A stretch of 64,000 nt of DNA. Source: Curvularia sp. ZM96 (taxonomy: Eukaryota > Ascomycota > Dothideomycetes > Pleosporales > Pleosporaceae). The stretch is taken from positions 620,001-684,000 of the forward strand of contig JAJGBQ010000002.1 in assembly GCA_022457065.1 (NCBI GenBank), written 5' to 3'. The notes under the pieces were generated by a model. That model was not told the origin of the DNA. It worked only from the letters and a program-made list of their open reading frames with translations, and did not search any database. This document shows positions 11,705 through 21,866 of the stretch, piece after piece. Position 1 is the first letter of the stretch, and each line of letters opens with the position of its first letter. The translations under genes were made by a program, and so were the position numbers.

Positions 11705-12660
11705 AAATCGAAATGTCTGCAACTAACTCTCATCAACTTTAATTTTCTGATGTTTATGAAAAGTGTGTTTGTATCACACGGCAGTAGGATTAGGTAAAAT
11801 GGTTACAGGGCATTGGTTTCATGCAGGTCATGGACGTATGAGGAGTTTACAACGTTCGACATCAGGTCAGAAGTACAAATTTCCTGTGTACAACGTAGCA
11901 GGCCTCAGCGTGGTCGTCGCACTCAACGAAGAAATTTCATGACGTGTTCACACATGCGCTTCCTTAGGAGTCGAGATAGCCACTCCATACTTCGCTGTTT
12001 TACGATTGAGGACCACTCAGTTTCCGAGCTCCGCTGCATTTATGCATTCGGACTACAGTTCTTATTCATGTTCGACCACTTAAGGATGTACAATTCGATG
12101 TCTCACTGGAAAGAGTTTGTGATTTTCTCTAGGACACGGTTTGTAACACGTAAAATCAATATGTGTTACAATATCCTGTTCGTCTAGTCTTTCCTTGAGC
12201 AAGCGTATTTCCACTAGGGCTCACGTGGACACTGCTGTGTAAATGCAACAACACGCGCCTATCACTCCCATCCCATTAAATCAATCTCGGAAAATGCCTC
12301 GAGTCGAGTGGAAATCCTCCACCTTGTGCTTCGATGATGTGGTGGAAACAGTGCACCATTCCTCACACATGCACTGCAGGTAATCAATGCTGTGGAACCA
12401 ATGCATTCCAATCTGCCCAGCTGAGTAACAAATCGAGACAAAAAAAAGGGGATTAAATGTCTACTTTGTACAACATGTATGACTTCAGTGATCCCTGAAA
12501 GGAGGCGAGTTGGACACGAAATAATAAGATGGTGAGATACATAGCACAGTAGCAAGTATAAACCACATTGCCCGTCTAAAACTCTCTCTACGCGAGTGTT
12601 TTCTTCTCAAGAGTCCACGAGAGAGCTCACGACCGCATCTCCTCCCTCTCGTCCAACACG
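11705..12660. other. intergenic region, nothing recognised
   Basis: About 0.96 kb. Short frames on both strands lack features. The CT-rich last 80 bases resemble a fungal 5' UTR/core promoter for the following gene. Confidence 0.45.
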
Positions 12661-13434
12661 ATGAAGCCCAGTTACATCATCCCGGGCCTCCTTGCCCTCG
12701 TCGCCGCAAACAATGGTCTGTCTGCCACCCCTGCATCTCATTCTTTCATACTAAAGCACCATGCAGAACCAATGGACATCCCCCCGCCACCAGCCTACCC
12801 CCCAGTCGCTCCATCTTCCCTCCCAGAAGCAAGCGATGACATGCATGCCAGCGGCTCATCCAAGTGCACCCTCACCACCACTTTAACGCTAACACTCACG
12901 AGAACCATTCCGGTTGTGTCAGTTACACCGTCACATACTGCCAGCGAGACGGGTGTCACCGAGCCGAGTTCCTACTCCCTGGTACCACCTCTACCGCCGC
13001 AGCTACCGCAGCCGTCGTCATCGTACTCCGACGCACCATCTAGCGCGCAGAGCGAGGAGAGTCCCACTCCGACTACCATTCCTACAACCACAACGCCGAT
13101 TCCAGTGGAAGAGACGAGTGCAGCAAGTAGTGCCTTGGCTGAAAGCAGTTTGAGCGATGCTCCTGCCGCTCCTACTAGTCAGAGTAGTGTCGTGAATAGC
13201 GACGGAAGCAATACGCATGCGTCGCATGTGCCAGTGCAGAGTGCTAGTAGCAAGCCTATTGGTGGTGGTGCTACCACACTGACGAAGACGGCGTCGTTTT
13301 CTGGAACGAGAACTGCAATGGGGACTTCATCGTATGTTCCTTCTTCAACGCCGCCTTTTGCGGATGCGGCGGATGCAATTGGTGTGCCGGGGGTGGTTTT
13401 GGGTGTGATGGGATGGGCGGCGTTGATGTTGTAG
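12661..13434 (+). CDS. Secreted Ser/Thr/Pro-rich protein, probably GPI-anchored
   Basis: Single exon of 257 residues. Residues 1-21 form a signal peptide ('MKPSYIIPGLLALVAANNG'). The body is dominated by Ser, Thr, Pro and Ala with long runs such as 'TTTLTLTLTRTIPVV' and 'PTTIPTTTTPIPVEE', expected to be heavily O-glycosylated. The last 19 residues are hydrophobic ('GVPGVVLGVMGWAALML') after a small-residue stretch, the layout of a GPI-attachment signal. No catalytic domain is visible. Such proteins sit on the plasma membrane or cell wall and extend through it. The function is otherwise unrecognised; low complexity makes homology calls unreliable. Confidence 0.72.
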   Translation: MKPSYIIPGLLALVAANNGLSATPASHSFILKHHAEPMDIPPPPAYPPVAPSSLPEASDDMHASGSSKCTLTTTLTLTLTRTIPVVSVTPSHTASETGVTEPSSYSLVPPLPPQLPQPSSSYSDAPSSAQSEESPTPTTIPTTTTPIPVEETSAASSALAESSLSDAPAAPTSQSSVVNSDGSNTHASHVPVQSASSKPIGGGATTLTKTASFSGTRTAMGTSSYVPSSTPPFADAADAIGVPGVVLGVMGWAALML

Positions 13435-13749
13435 GGAGGGAGAAGCAATGGATGTGTGGGAAAGTCGAATGTCAACGCTGTGATAGTTCTTTAGAGGACC
13501 TGTTTGTAAGAGAGGATTTGATTTTAATAGGGGTAATAATTTGTAATATGTCTGATCACACTGGAATTGATATCGTGAATCAAACTGCAAAGACAGCTCG
13601 GTAGTAAGTGAGGTGATGGTGGATAGAGCATACATTCCGCCTCAATATCTGCCCTGCATACAGTCGTTATCCTAGCAATACTATTTCTAGCATTCTCCAA
13701 AATGGCAACGAATTGCCAGTCATAACCCAAGATATCACGTGCACGACCC

Positions 13750-14437
13750 CTAGTTGCGGTCTTGAGCCTCAAGGTCCCGTGCCAGTGCCTCGTCATCGTA
13801 GTTATCAGCATCAACACCAATGCGTGCTTCGTCGCCGGCAAGGGCAATAGCACCCTGCTTGTTACCCGTCATGCAGCAGGAGTAGAACAAGCTGGCCCAG
13901 AGGAAGACCCTACACACTTCAGTCAGTATATACGGACAGAGCTAAACCCAAAGATAGTGAGAGGCTGATAAGAAAATAGACATACCAGTTAAAGAAGTTG
14001 AGCCAAAGTAACAAACTCTGCCACCTTCCAATCTTGACTCCATTCAGCCACATGCCTTGCTGACCGGGATAGTGTTTGTCTTGATCAGCCTCAGCAGGTG
14101 CACTGGCAATGTACCCGATGAATCCTATAATGGACATGCCGATCGCAGCCACCATCTTGAGCGCCTGGTATTTCGCATATCTCCCCTTGGACAGAGTCCC
14201 AGCTTCCGCATGCTTTCGCTCGCGAACGAGGAAGAAGACCGTGGTGATGGAGGTGAGAAGCGGAGTGTAGAGAAGGCTGAGCGTAAAGAGTTTGTGGCGG
14301 AATGGGAGGACAAAGGTGACGAAGAAGGCGAAGATTGCAGAGCCTGCGATGGCGATTTGGGCGGATTGTAGGATGCGAAGGCCGCGTGGCGCACTCGCTG
14401 AAGGGGACAATGTAAACGGCATCCTCATGGCAGGCAT
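13750..14437 (-). CDS. Small four-helix membrane protein, function unknown
   Basis: Two exons, 14437-13986 and 13909-13750, give 203 residues. The intron (GTATGT..CTGAC..GTGTAG, 76 nt) restores 'LNFFNWVFLWASLFYSCC' across the junction. I chose the ATG at 14437 because the open frame upstream has no ATG. About four membrane segments are visible: 'ILQSAQIAIAGSAIFAFFV', 'LFTLSLLYTPLLTSITTVFFL', given here as two overlapping helices, 'MVAAIGMSIIGFIGYIA' and 'SLLLWLNFFNWVFLW'. A short acidic tail follows. The organisation is reminiscent of MARVEL-like fungal membrane proteins, but no signature is decisive. It is transcribed towards the GPI-type gene upstream. Confidence 0.72.
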
Positions 14438-14767
14438 TTTGTTCTGGAGATCGATCTGCTGAAAAAGCCGGGTCTTCTCTGACGGCTTGAAGAGCGCTGC
14501 GATGATGGTTGTACTACGATACGGGATGGCAGACAAGCTTTATGGGTACGTTAGCACCTTGACCGGTCGCGCCACAAGACCGATCTGGGATGCACATCGC
14601 TGGGGTCGGTTCTATTCCTGGGACGTGCTCATGTTGTGGCTTGTATGGGTTTTGTTGCGAGCAATGTTCCATTGGCTGGGGTGCCTGAAATGGGGCGCGC
14701 GTTACCGTATGCGCTTCATTAGGGCAAGGCGGCCAGTATAGCTGTAGGCGGAAGCGTGTGGGTGGCG

Positions 14768-15574
14768 TCAAGGCGAAACGGGCAATCTGTCGAGCGATGC
14801 AATGAGCTCATAGGTATTGATATGCTTAATACGAAGTCCTGTTAGGTTTGTGGCATTGCTCAAATGTTTGCTGACAACGTCGTTGTTGGCTGTTAAACCA
14901 TGTGTGGTATTGCTGCGGAATTCGTACAGGGCAATAAACGTATCAGCCACCACTGGCTCTGCCTTGTCGACGTCCTCCGCGGATTTGAAACGGACGCGGT
15001 CGTAGGACTTACTGGCGCTACCAATATTCGTGACTTGTTCATTGACTTTGGCTAATTGGGCCTGTGTAGTGGCTACTGAGGTGCCGTCCCACGCCGAATC
15101 GATGTGTTCACCGATTGCCCGGAATAGGTCATGTTCCAACCCTGGAGCAGCAACCTGGAAGACGACCATAAATAGCCTGTCGCGTGCATCGGCTGATTCA
15201 TCGGATAGCGGGACTGATAGGCTTTTGGATATACTCTCACAAGCGAACCGACTCATCTTTGCAAGCGACGGCATAAACTGCGTCGTTCTCCGCGTTGGAT
15301 GGTTGAGCGCGTGCAGATACTCGGTTGATGCCAGATGCCGCAGATTCGATGTTTGGTACAAGGCAAGGTATTCATTCTGTCCATTTTGCCGTTGAAGCGC
15401 GCGGTATCGACGCGCTCGCTTAAAGCCTGGGAGACTTAGACGCTCGGGGAGATGCTCGTTAGTCCACCAGTCGTTTAAAGCGCCTTCGTCGACGGCCGTA
15501 GGGTCGATAGATGCCCATAGAATAAGCAAGCCCTCGGCTTCGGTTAGCGCCGAAGCAGCAGCAGCAGCAGCCAT
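14768..15574 (-). CDS. EthD-like dimeric alpha/beta-barrel protein
   Basis: Single exon of 268 residues from the ATG at 15574. The open frame extends further upstream, but only with a TTG. The N-terminus after a run of six alanines reads 'GLLILWASIDP..LNDWWTNEHLPERLSLPGFKRARRYRA'-like (quoted in part), the strand/His-helix pattern of EthD and related ferredoxin-like dimeric barrels. A second half (residues about 125-260) with 'DRLFMVVFQVAAP' and 'VADTFIALYEFR' looks like a second copy of the fold. Related fungal proteins are mostly uncharacterised, and some act in aromatic or polyketide metabolism. No enzymatic role is claimed. A CAG/GCT microsatellite encodes the Ala run. Confidence 0.68.
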   Translation of the reverse strand: MAAAAAASALTEAEGLLILWASIDPTAVDEGALNDWWTNEHLPERLSLPGFKRARRYRALQRQNGQNEYLALYQTSNLRHLASTEYLHALNHPTRRTTQFMPSLAKMSRFACESISKSLSVPLSDESADARDRLFMVVFQVAAPGLEHDLFRAIGEHIDSAWDGTSVATTQAQLAKVNEQVTNIGSASKSYDRVRFKSAEDVDKAEPVVADTFIALYEFRSNTTHGLTANNDVVSKHLSNATNLTGLRIKHINTYELIASLDRLPVSP

Positions 15575-16369
15575 TAGCTGAAACAGAACAAGACGAACCG
15601 GTTCCAATGCAGGGCTGATTTCGCCGGGTAGAGACCTGGTGTCGTCGCATACAAACTGGTGTTTGGAGGCAGGGCTGGAGTGCCGTGGGCATGGGCAGAG
15701 GCGGAAAGTGGGGCGGTGTTCTGTGCATGCTTGGCAGAGGCCGGATGTCGGCGCCCATGGTGTTCCAGCTCACGTGTCAAGCACGGCGTGGTCGACTAGG
15801 CTGGCGTTTCAAGCCCATGGCACTATGCCTGACAACACACGACAACACACTCACTCTCTCCTCTGGTGCCTTGGCTGTCCTCGACTGTCTCTACTCACTC
15901 CGGCTCTACACGCGCTGGTAACCTGACTCACGCCCGTCATGGCCAATCTACTTGGGCCCCGAGGCCGACCCACTTGCCAATTTGGCGAGGCTTGGTGTCA
16001 ATTTTGCTGGGCTTGGTGTTAATCTTCCTACAGTCACAGCCGGGCTGTGGATCTCATGCAGATCGCCGCTAATTGCAAGTTGCCAGCTGCAGCTAGCAGG
16101 ACAAGCCTTGCTATCGACGCTCAGGGGGAAGACTGTACAAGCAAATGGCGCTTCATATAACGCCCGCCAGCGCCCGTACCCGCAAGCCTCGCCTTTTGCT
16201 TCGCCGCATCTGCCCACTCGTTCTGCCCTTGCAGCCTTGCTCTCGTTAACGCCACACATACTCTAGTCGCTCCTTAATCCTACTCAAGATCGAATAATAC
16301 CTTTACATACACCCTAATCCCTGCCATCGTATTCCCTGGACCCACCACCAAACCTACCAAGTACACAAC
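15575..16369. other. divergent intergenic region
   Basis: About 0.8 kb between divergent genes. It contains a 10-base tandem duplication at 15831-15850 and an imperfect tandem repeat of about 20 bases at 15984-16025. CT-rich sequence precedes the ATG at 16370. No gene is seen. Confidence 0.45.
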
Positions 16370-17151
16370 ATGCGTCAATCAACCGCCATCCTGTCCCTTC
16401 TAGCGAGCTCCGTCTGCGCCGCGGACATCGTTAGCTTCTACTTCCCCGGCGGTTCGTCACCCTTGTTTTGTTTCAGTACACCTCGCTGCCGTGGTTGAGC
16501 CTCTCTAACACCGTCACCTTGCCAGGCTACGAGGGCATTGATCCTGTCGCGACGCTCAACACAGTCAACCCAACACTGACCGAATTCCACATCGCATGTC
16601 CCACCGGTGTCGACTCTTCAGACTGCGGTTGGGGCCCTGGTCTCGATGCGACTATCCTTTCGCAAACGCGCTACCAGGCCACCATGGATGCCGACAGTGT
16701 CTCCATGAGCTTAGGCTGCGACTACGACAAGAAGAAGGTTGAGATGACGTGCACCGTAAACCAGGAGGGCGGCAACGATGACACGGGTGGTAAACCCGTT
16801 ACGGCAGTCTTTTCTGGCGAAGATGTCAAGTTCCTTTCTCTCAGCGTCGTTGCGGGTAACAGCTTGTTGAGGCCGCAGACAAGCGCAACACCGAGCGCGA
16901 CCACTACCAAGACCAGCACCCAGCCCACGACTATCGCTACATCGGCCATGAGCGCGAGCACAGGATTGATGACGGCTAGCGACATGATCAGCGCGACTGC
17001 TAGTCCGGCCTCGTCTGATGCCCAGGCTGCGCCCACGTCGAGCACGTCGTCCGCAGCGCCGCCTGAGAGCACTGGTGCTGCTGCCAGGTTTGGCATCGAG
17101 GGCTCTGCGCTGCTTATGTTCGCTGGTGCTGCGGCCCTGCATGTGTGGTAA
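16370..17151 (+). CDS. Secreted protein, probably GPI-anchored (fungal cell-surface)
   Basis: Two exons, 16370-16451 and 16526-17151, give 235 residues. The intron uses donor GTTCGT, a CTAAC branch site and GCCAG, and yields 'FYFPGGYEGIDPVATL' across the junction. Residues 1-18 form a signal peptide ('MRQSTAILSLLASSVCAA'). A domain of about 115 residues with conserved cysteines follows ('HIACPTG', 'DCGWGPG', 'LGCDYD', 'MTCTVNQ'). Then comes a Ser/Thr/Ala-rich stalk of about 70 residues and a hydrophobic C-terminus ('GSALLMFAGAAALHVW'), together suggesting a GPI anchor. I recognise the architecture as common in ascomycete cell-wall proteins; the exact family and role are unknown. Confidence 0.78.
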
Positions 17152-18520
17152 GCATGCTTGATAGATGTATTGGCTGGGTTGTCATTTACAAAATCGCAAA
17201 ACACTATTGATACCCGAGCACCGGATAGATACATTAGAAGTCAGACCTGCATTGAGCCAATGTCATTACGCCGTACCGATAACTACCAAACACCATGTAC
17301 ACCAGTGGTGGTTACTTGGTTCGCTATTCATTATTATCATCTCCTTGTCACATTACATAATCTGTTGCGTTGCCGTCCGTCTGACATGGAAGCCTCGAAC
17401 TTTTCGACCGAGATGCGATGAACAGAGTGTCGCCGTTACAATACACATTCAAATCCTCAACAAGGAACTTGCGATTACGCCTGATTGGTTGAATCCAAGT
17501 TCACTATGACCTTGTGCCCGAATTTGCTGTACTAATGCTCTTTACCAAGCTGCTCAGGCTCGGGAACGTGTCTGAAACCATTGAGCTCAAACTCTCCGTC
17601 TCAATTGACATGACATCTAAATAATCGCATGAGCGCTCTCCACTTTACTGTCCGACCAAGAAGTCACCACCCCTTCGAAGTGGACGCAATGTCGGACCAC
17701 ATGCCTAAGTGCAATGTATGGAAAACTTGGCGTAGAACCAATATTTATACTTTGGAACGAGTCTTATCTTTTTGACAGTTCGCGCTCATTAGTGCCTTCA
17801 TGCCTTCGCGTTGGACCCTGATGTGTGCATGGCGGCTTGACCAAGATGTTCAGGGTCTTGTGCGTATGACATCACCGGCCTCCCCTGCGCTCCTCTCTCC
17901 GCAAACTTCTTCCACTTCAGCCCACGACTGAGAGATCTAGGCCTTTGCTTCCTTGACGCCCTTACTGCCCCGAAGCCACCGGTCCCCACCTGCCACCCGC
18001 AAGAAACGCGGTCAGCCTTGAACATGACGTCATGTTCGCGATACTGCGCCCAAGGCTGTGCGTTTCAGCTGCGCAAACACCAGGTTAGGGTGTCGAGGTC
18101 GACACCGCGCTCTGTCTAAAATCGCAGATCGACGCGCCACAGATCTTCCTGTGACGTTATTCTCGGCCCACAGAATCACGAGAACAGAGGGACAGCATAT
18201 TGTAGCCGCAGCAGCTTACCCGTCTTAGGTCTACGGCTCACCCTGAAATGCCCTGACGGTCTGGGCCCCCTCTAACCGTTACCGACGTTGAAAGATATGA
18301 TGCTTTTGTGGTGTGTTTTGACGACGATCCGGGCATTCACACACAAGGCAACTATGGCCTGGTCACACTAGAGAAGCGTGGATGAAGACTGTGGAGAGTT
18401 TGAGATCTCGATGGGATGGTTCTGGATTCTATCCAGAACTCCTGCTTCTTGAGTTGTCATGCTATGGTACCGTCTAGAGAGCTTGAACGGTAAGTATAAA
18501 GTTAATGGTGCTGCGTGGAC
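17152..18520. other. intergenic region, nothing recognised
   Basis: About 1.4 kb with only short frames without recognisable domains. A GTAAGT at 18490 could be a donor for an upstream exon of the hypothetical gene that follows. Confidence 0.4.
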
Positions 18521-19108
18521 ATGGAAGCGGCCATCACAATATCCAGAAGACATTTCATCATCTTTAGTTCCAAGCCGACTACAATCCCCTACTCTTATTC
18601 ACCCATGCGGGTACTGCAAGAGGCCCACTTCACTGTCGCTATTCGCGATGTTCGTGATAGTGCAAGCACACCTCTGGACAACGCTCGAACAAAGCCCAAG
18701 CGACGACCCAAAAAGTATCGTGCAGTTGAACGTCCCGACGGCATGATCGTCGAACGCCCTCGATATCGCCCCACAGTTCTACCCCAGGACGGAATACCGA
18801 AACCAAACCATACCGTGGTTGATCCTGAGATACCCACAAAGCAGAACGGATGTGTGAAATCAAGCAGGATGACGTATGAGCTGCTCGGTATTGGGATATA
18901 TGAGACCAATTCTGGCAGTGGAAATTCTGCCGAGAGTTCGGAAGAAACAAGAGGAGAAGGCCAAGGACTTATACAATGGCAGCATATCCATATTGAGATT
19001 GAGAAGTACACGGTTGAACGGCAGCATCACATCGAAAGGAACACGATTGATCGTTTTCTTCACGACAGAGGACCTTGGAGCTCGTACTCTCAGCAAGAAG
19101 CAGACTGA
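18521..19108 (+). CDS. Hypothetical protein (doubtful)
   Basis: Open frame of 195 residues from the first ATG; the frame extends slightly upstream with GTG only. The translation is hydrophilic with a basic patch ('KPKRRPKKYR') and a Ser/Glu-rich middle, and matches no family I know. A possible donor (GTAAGT) at 18490 hints that a coding exon could lie upstream. The frame is longer than most chance frames here, but a competing frame exists on the other strand. Treat as unproven. Confidence 0.27.
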   Translation: MEAAITISRRHFIIFSSKPTTIPYSYSPMRVLQEAHFTVAIRDVRDSASTPLDNARTKPKRRPKKYRAVERPDGMIVERPRYRPTVLPQDGIPKPNHTVVDPEIPTKQNGCVKSSRMTYELLGIGIYETNSGSGNSAESSEETRGEGQGLIQWQHIHIEIEKYTVERQHHIERNTIDRFLHDRGPWSSYSQQEAD

Positions 19109-19718
19109 TCTTTTGGATAGTTTGATGTTGCTGCAATATGCAGCCATGGTAAACTAATTGTCCAATACATGTTTTCTCCATCCGCGTGACCTGCCTTCTC
19201 GTCCCAGCACCCGTTTGCTCCACATAGTGTACCCAGCAAGAAGTTAGTTACTTCTCGCCTATCTGTGCATTACGGCCTGAAAAAGATAAGATTCATGTGC
19301 TTCTGCGGCATTGATCCATCACGTGGGTGTATCAGGCAGCAATGACGAATCATGCAATTGGATACTAGCGTCTTGGCGTGAACGTGTCACACCTCCCACT
19401 ACAGTGAACGAGCACAGCAAGCAGCAACCTCGCAAGGCAATCATTCCTCGCCGAATCCTCTGGATACTCCCAAAGAGCATATTCGAAGCCTGTAGCGGCA
19501 GGATCAAACTTATCCTTCACTGCGTTCACCCCCTGCCGTTATATCGTGTTTGTCAGCTGCGTATAGCGCCGTTGCCGCAGGTGTGACTACCCCACGAGAC
19601 TAGAATGTCCACGTCGATTTCCACCCAGCGCATGAGCATATAGAAGGACAACAAAGGACAACCCAAACTCAACTGCCCGTTAACCATCTCGCTACAGCCA
19701 TCCCCGCCAGATCCTATC
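19109..19718. other. intergenic region upstream of the F-box gene
   Basis: About 0.6 kb with no gene recognised. It presumably contains the promoter of the F-box gene. Confidence 0.4.
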
Positions 19719-21866
19719 ATGGCACCATCAACACCATCTAACTCGAGAGGTCGAAAGCGACGAGTACCAAGCCCTAACCATACGCCCACAATACCACACC
19801 TTTCGCGCGATATCACGATGCGCGATGCTCCTCCTATCTGTGAGAATCGGGGTCTTGAGCATTTTGCGAACGCTGCTCGAGGCCTCGGCGTTGAAACTTC
19901 CAAACACCGCGCAAGGACATGTCTTCTTGACCTACCGTCTGAATTAATTGACTTGATAGCCTCCAAGCTCCGTAAAGATATATCCATCTTTAATCTTGCA
20001 TATGCAAACAAACGGCTCCATGGCATCGTGCAAGAAACCATCGCCCGAGAGCTAGTGCTTGGACGACAACACATCAAAGGCTTCCTTGAGCTGCTCGGGC
20101 ATCACCCTGAACTCGTACCAAAAGTTGCCACTGTCGATCTTGGTGACTTTGGTTGCTCTCATCATAATGACTGTCCCTGCCTAGATGCTCCCAATCTGGA
20201 CGATGACATGAAGGAAATCCTGGGCCGAATGATCACCACCAACACTCAAGGACTGGTGAACTGGAGCCATATACGGAAAACCAAGTACATGTTAGGTCCA
20301 GTTTGGGGCAAGGATCAAGCCTTCTTTTTGAACGTATTAGCAGCGTTGTGCACAAACATCAAATCGGTAACCGTCGAGCTTCCTGAAGCTAGACGATTCC
20401 AATCAGGCCGCCCGCCGCAGCCGCTCCACTTGGCACCTGATAACTTTCCTTCCTTGAACCCTGAACTGTTCCCAGTTACGCCATTTGGTGGAGTCGCTCT
20501 CGATATACTACGCCGCACACTCCACACGCTTACAATCGCCGAGGACACCAGATGGAAAGGGCCAGCAACTCTCGAGGTGCTCCATTCTCGCGACCTTCAA
20601 TGGAGGAACATGGGAAAACACACTATTACACTGGTCGGGTTCTCTGGTCTGCGACGCCTAGACGTTCCAATGGAAGCCCTCGGTTGCCCGCAGCACATAG
20701 TCTTTTCCAACGAGAAGCCCGACGTCACACAACAAAAGGATGACACACAGAAAAGCAGGCTCGTGTTCAAAGAAGGAAGAATGGAGACACTTGAAGAAGC
20801 ACGTTTGAAGGTTCTGCCTCTTTCCCTCACACACTTGCATCTGCGATCATGCAACAAGTGGACGTTCGCCTTCCTGAAGATGATCAATGAAGTCACTAGC
20901 CACGATTTCAAGCTGAGATACGTCGAACTCTTTTTCAACAGCGCATCACAAGAAGCCATCACTCAGTGCGATGCCTCAGACGAGGGAAAATTCAGTTATT
21001 TGGACCTCTTGAAGGACCTTGAACATAAGAATATCGAAGTACGGTTCTTTTGTGGGGATAAAGAGACACCAGTCGATATGCGCCGCGAGTTGGAGGCACT
21101 ACGCTTCTTAACACCCTATGAAGCTTGGCAGTTCTCTACTTCCCGCAAACCATTTTCCAGTCTAAACCCGGAAACCAGCAGGAGGAGACAGTCATCGATG
21201 ATAGGCAGTCGTCTATTCCTACGTTATGCCAGCAGCCACCTTTCGCTTTTAAACAGCGCGACTTTTGATCCAAAGTCATGGGCACACAGCGCTTTCTTCC
21301 GTGGAACCAAACCTACGACAAAGACCAGTTCAACCCGAGATCAAAAACCCAAAGCAAGTAGGAGTGAGGATACGAACTACACCGATCGGGGTTGTGAGAA
21401 ATGGAAAATCAGGCGACGGCTACCTTATTTGCTCAGTAAGCGCACAACTTACCTTTGTTTGCTTATGCTAAGAAATGCAGATTTGAATAGCTTCGAATTC
21501 AACTTCCATGTAAATCAAACGCTCTCCTCGCTACCAAAAGAAGCTGTGTTCCAGGGCGTCGTGTTGCCCATTTCAAGCGACGCTCATACGACGTCCAACG
21601 AAGACGATGGAAGCTCGAAGAACACGGTGGGCACAGGGAAAGAAGAGGCGAGCCGCATAAAGATGAGTCGCAGGTCAAAACGTGCAGACTCGCATTCGAA
21701 CGAAGTCAAGACATTAGAGAACAACATGATCGAGCTGGAGATAGGATTTGACTGCGGCATCATCACTCTCGAGGAACCTGCCCTCAAAACATCCACATTC
21801 AATATTGCGACCTGGCTTGGTGTTGACTGGACATCTACTTTAAAGCCGTCACAAACAAACAACTAG
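19719..21866 (+). CDS. F-box-like protein
   Basis: Continuous frame of 715 residues from ATG. A basic N-terminus is followed at residues about 68-115 by an F-box-like helix set: 'LLDLPSELIDLIASKL', 'ISIFNLAYANKRLHGIV'. The long remainder has leucine-rich strand-helix alternations ('LTHLHLRSCNKWTFAFL', 'LKDLEHKNIEVRFFCG') but no clear LRR consensus. F-box proteins link substrates to SCF ubiquitin ligases through Skp1; the substrate is unknown. A 45-nt stretch starting GTAAGC near 21437 and ending CTAAG..GCAG is a plausible in-frame intron, so the mature protein may be 15 residues shorter. Lys/Ser-rich segments in the last 200 residues look disordered. Confidence 0.7.
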   Translation: MAPSTPSNSRGRKRRVPSPNHTPTIPHLSRDITMRDAPPICENRGLEHFANAARGLGVETSKHRARTCLLDLPSELIDLIASKLRKDISIFNLAYANKRLHGIVQETIARELVLGRQHIKGFLELLGHHPELVPKVATVDLGDFGCSHHNDCPCLDAPNLDDDMKEILGRMITTNTQGLVNWSHIRKTKYMLGPVWGKDQAFFLNVLAALCTNIKSVTVELPEARRFQSGRPPQPLHLAPDNFPSLNPELFPVTPFGGVALDILRRTLHTLTIAEDTRWKGPATLEVLHSRDLQWRNMGKHTITLVGFSGLRRLDVPMEALGCPQHIVFSNEKPDVTQQKDDTQKSRLVFKEGRMETLEEARLKVLPLSLTHLHLRSCNKWTFAFLKMINEVTSHDFKLRYVELFFNSASQEAITQCDASDEGKFSYLDLLKDLEHKNIEVRFFCGDKETPVDMRRELEALRFLTPYEAWQFSTSRKPFSSLNPETSRRRQSSMIGSRLFLRYASSHLSLLNSATFDPKSWAHSAFFRGTKPTTKTSSTRDQKPKASRSEDTNYTDRGCEKWKIRRRLPYLLSKRTTYLCLLMLRNADLNSFEFNFHVNQTLSSLPKEAVFQGVVLPISSDAHTTSNEDDGSSKNTVGTGKEEASRIKMSRRSKRADSHSNEVKTLENNMIELEIGFDCGIITLEEPALKTSTFNIATWLGVDWTSTLKPSQTNN

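Noticed and set aside
11813..12187. Plus-strand frame of 124 codons
   Set aside because: Arg/Ser-rich translation with no family; likely chance in a 3' flank.
15984..16025. Imperfect tandem repeat of about 20 bases
   Set aside because: Only two copies, noncoding, with no sign of a mobile element or regulatory role.
16711..17234. Minus-strand frames of 143 and 170 codons
   Set aside because: They are shadows of the Ser/Thr-rich surface protein on the plus strand; GC-rich repeats keep the opposite frames open.
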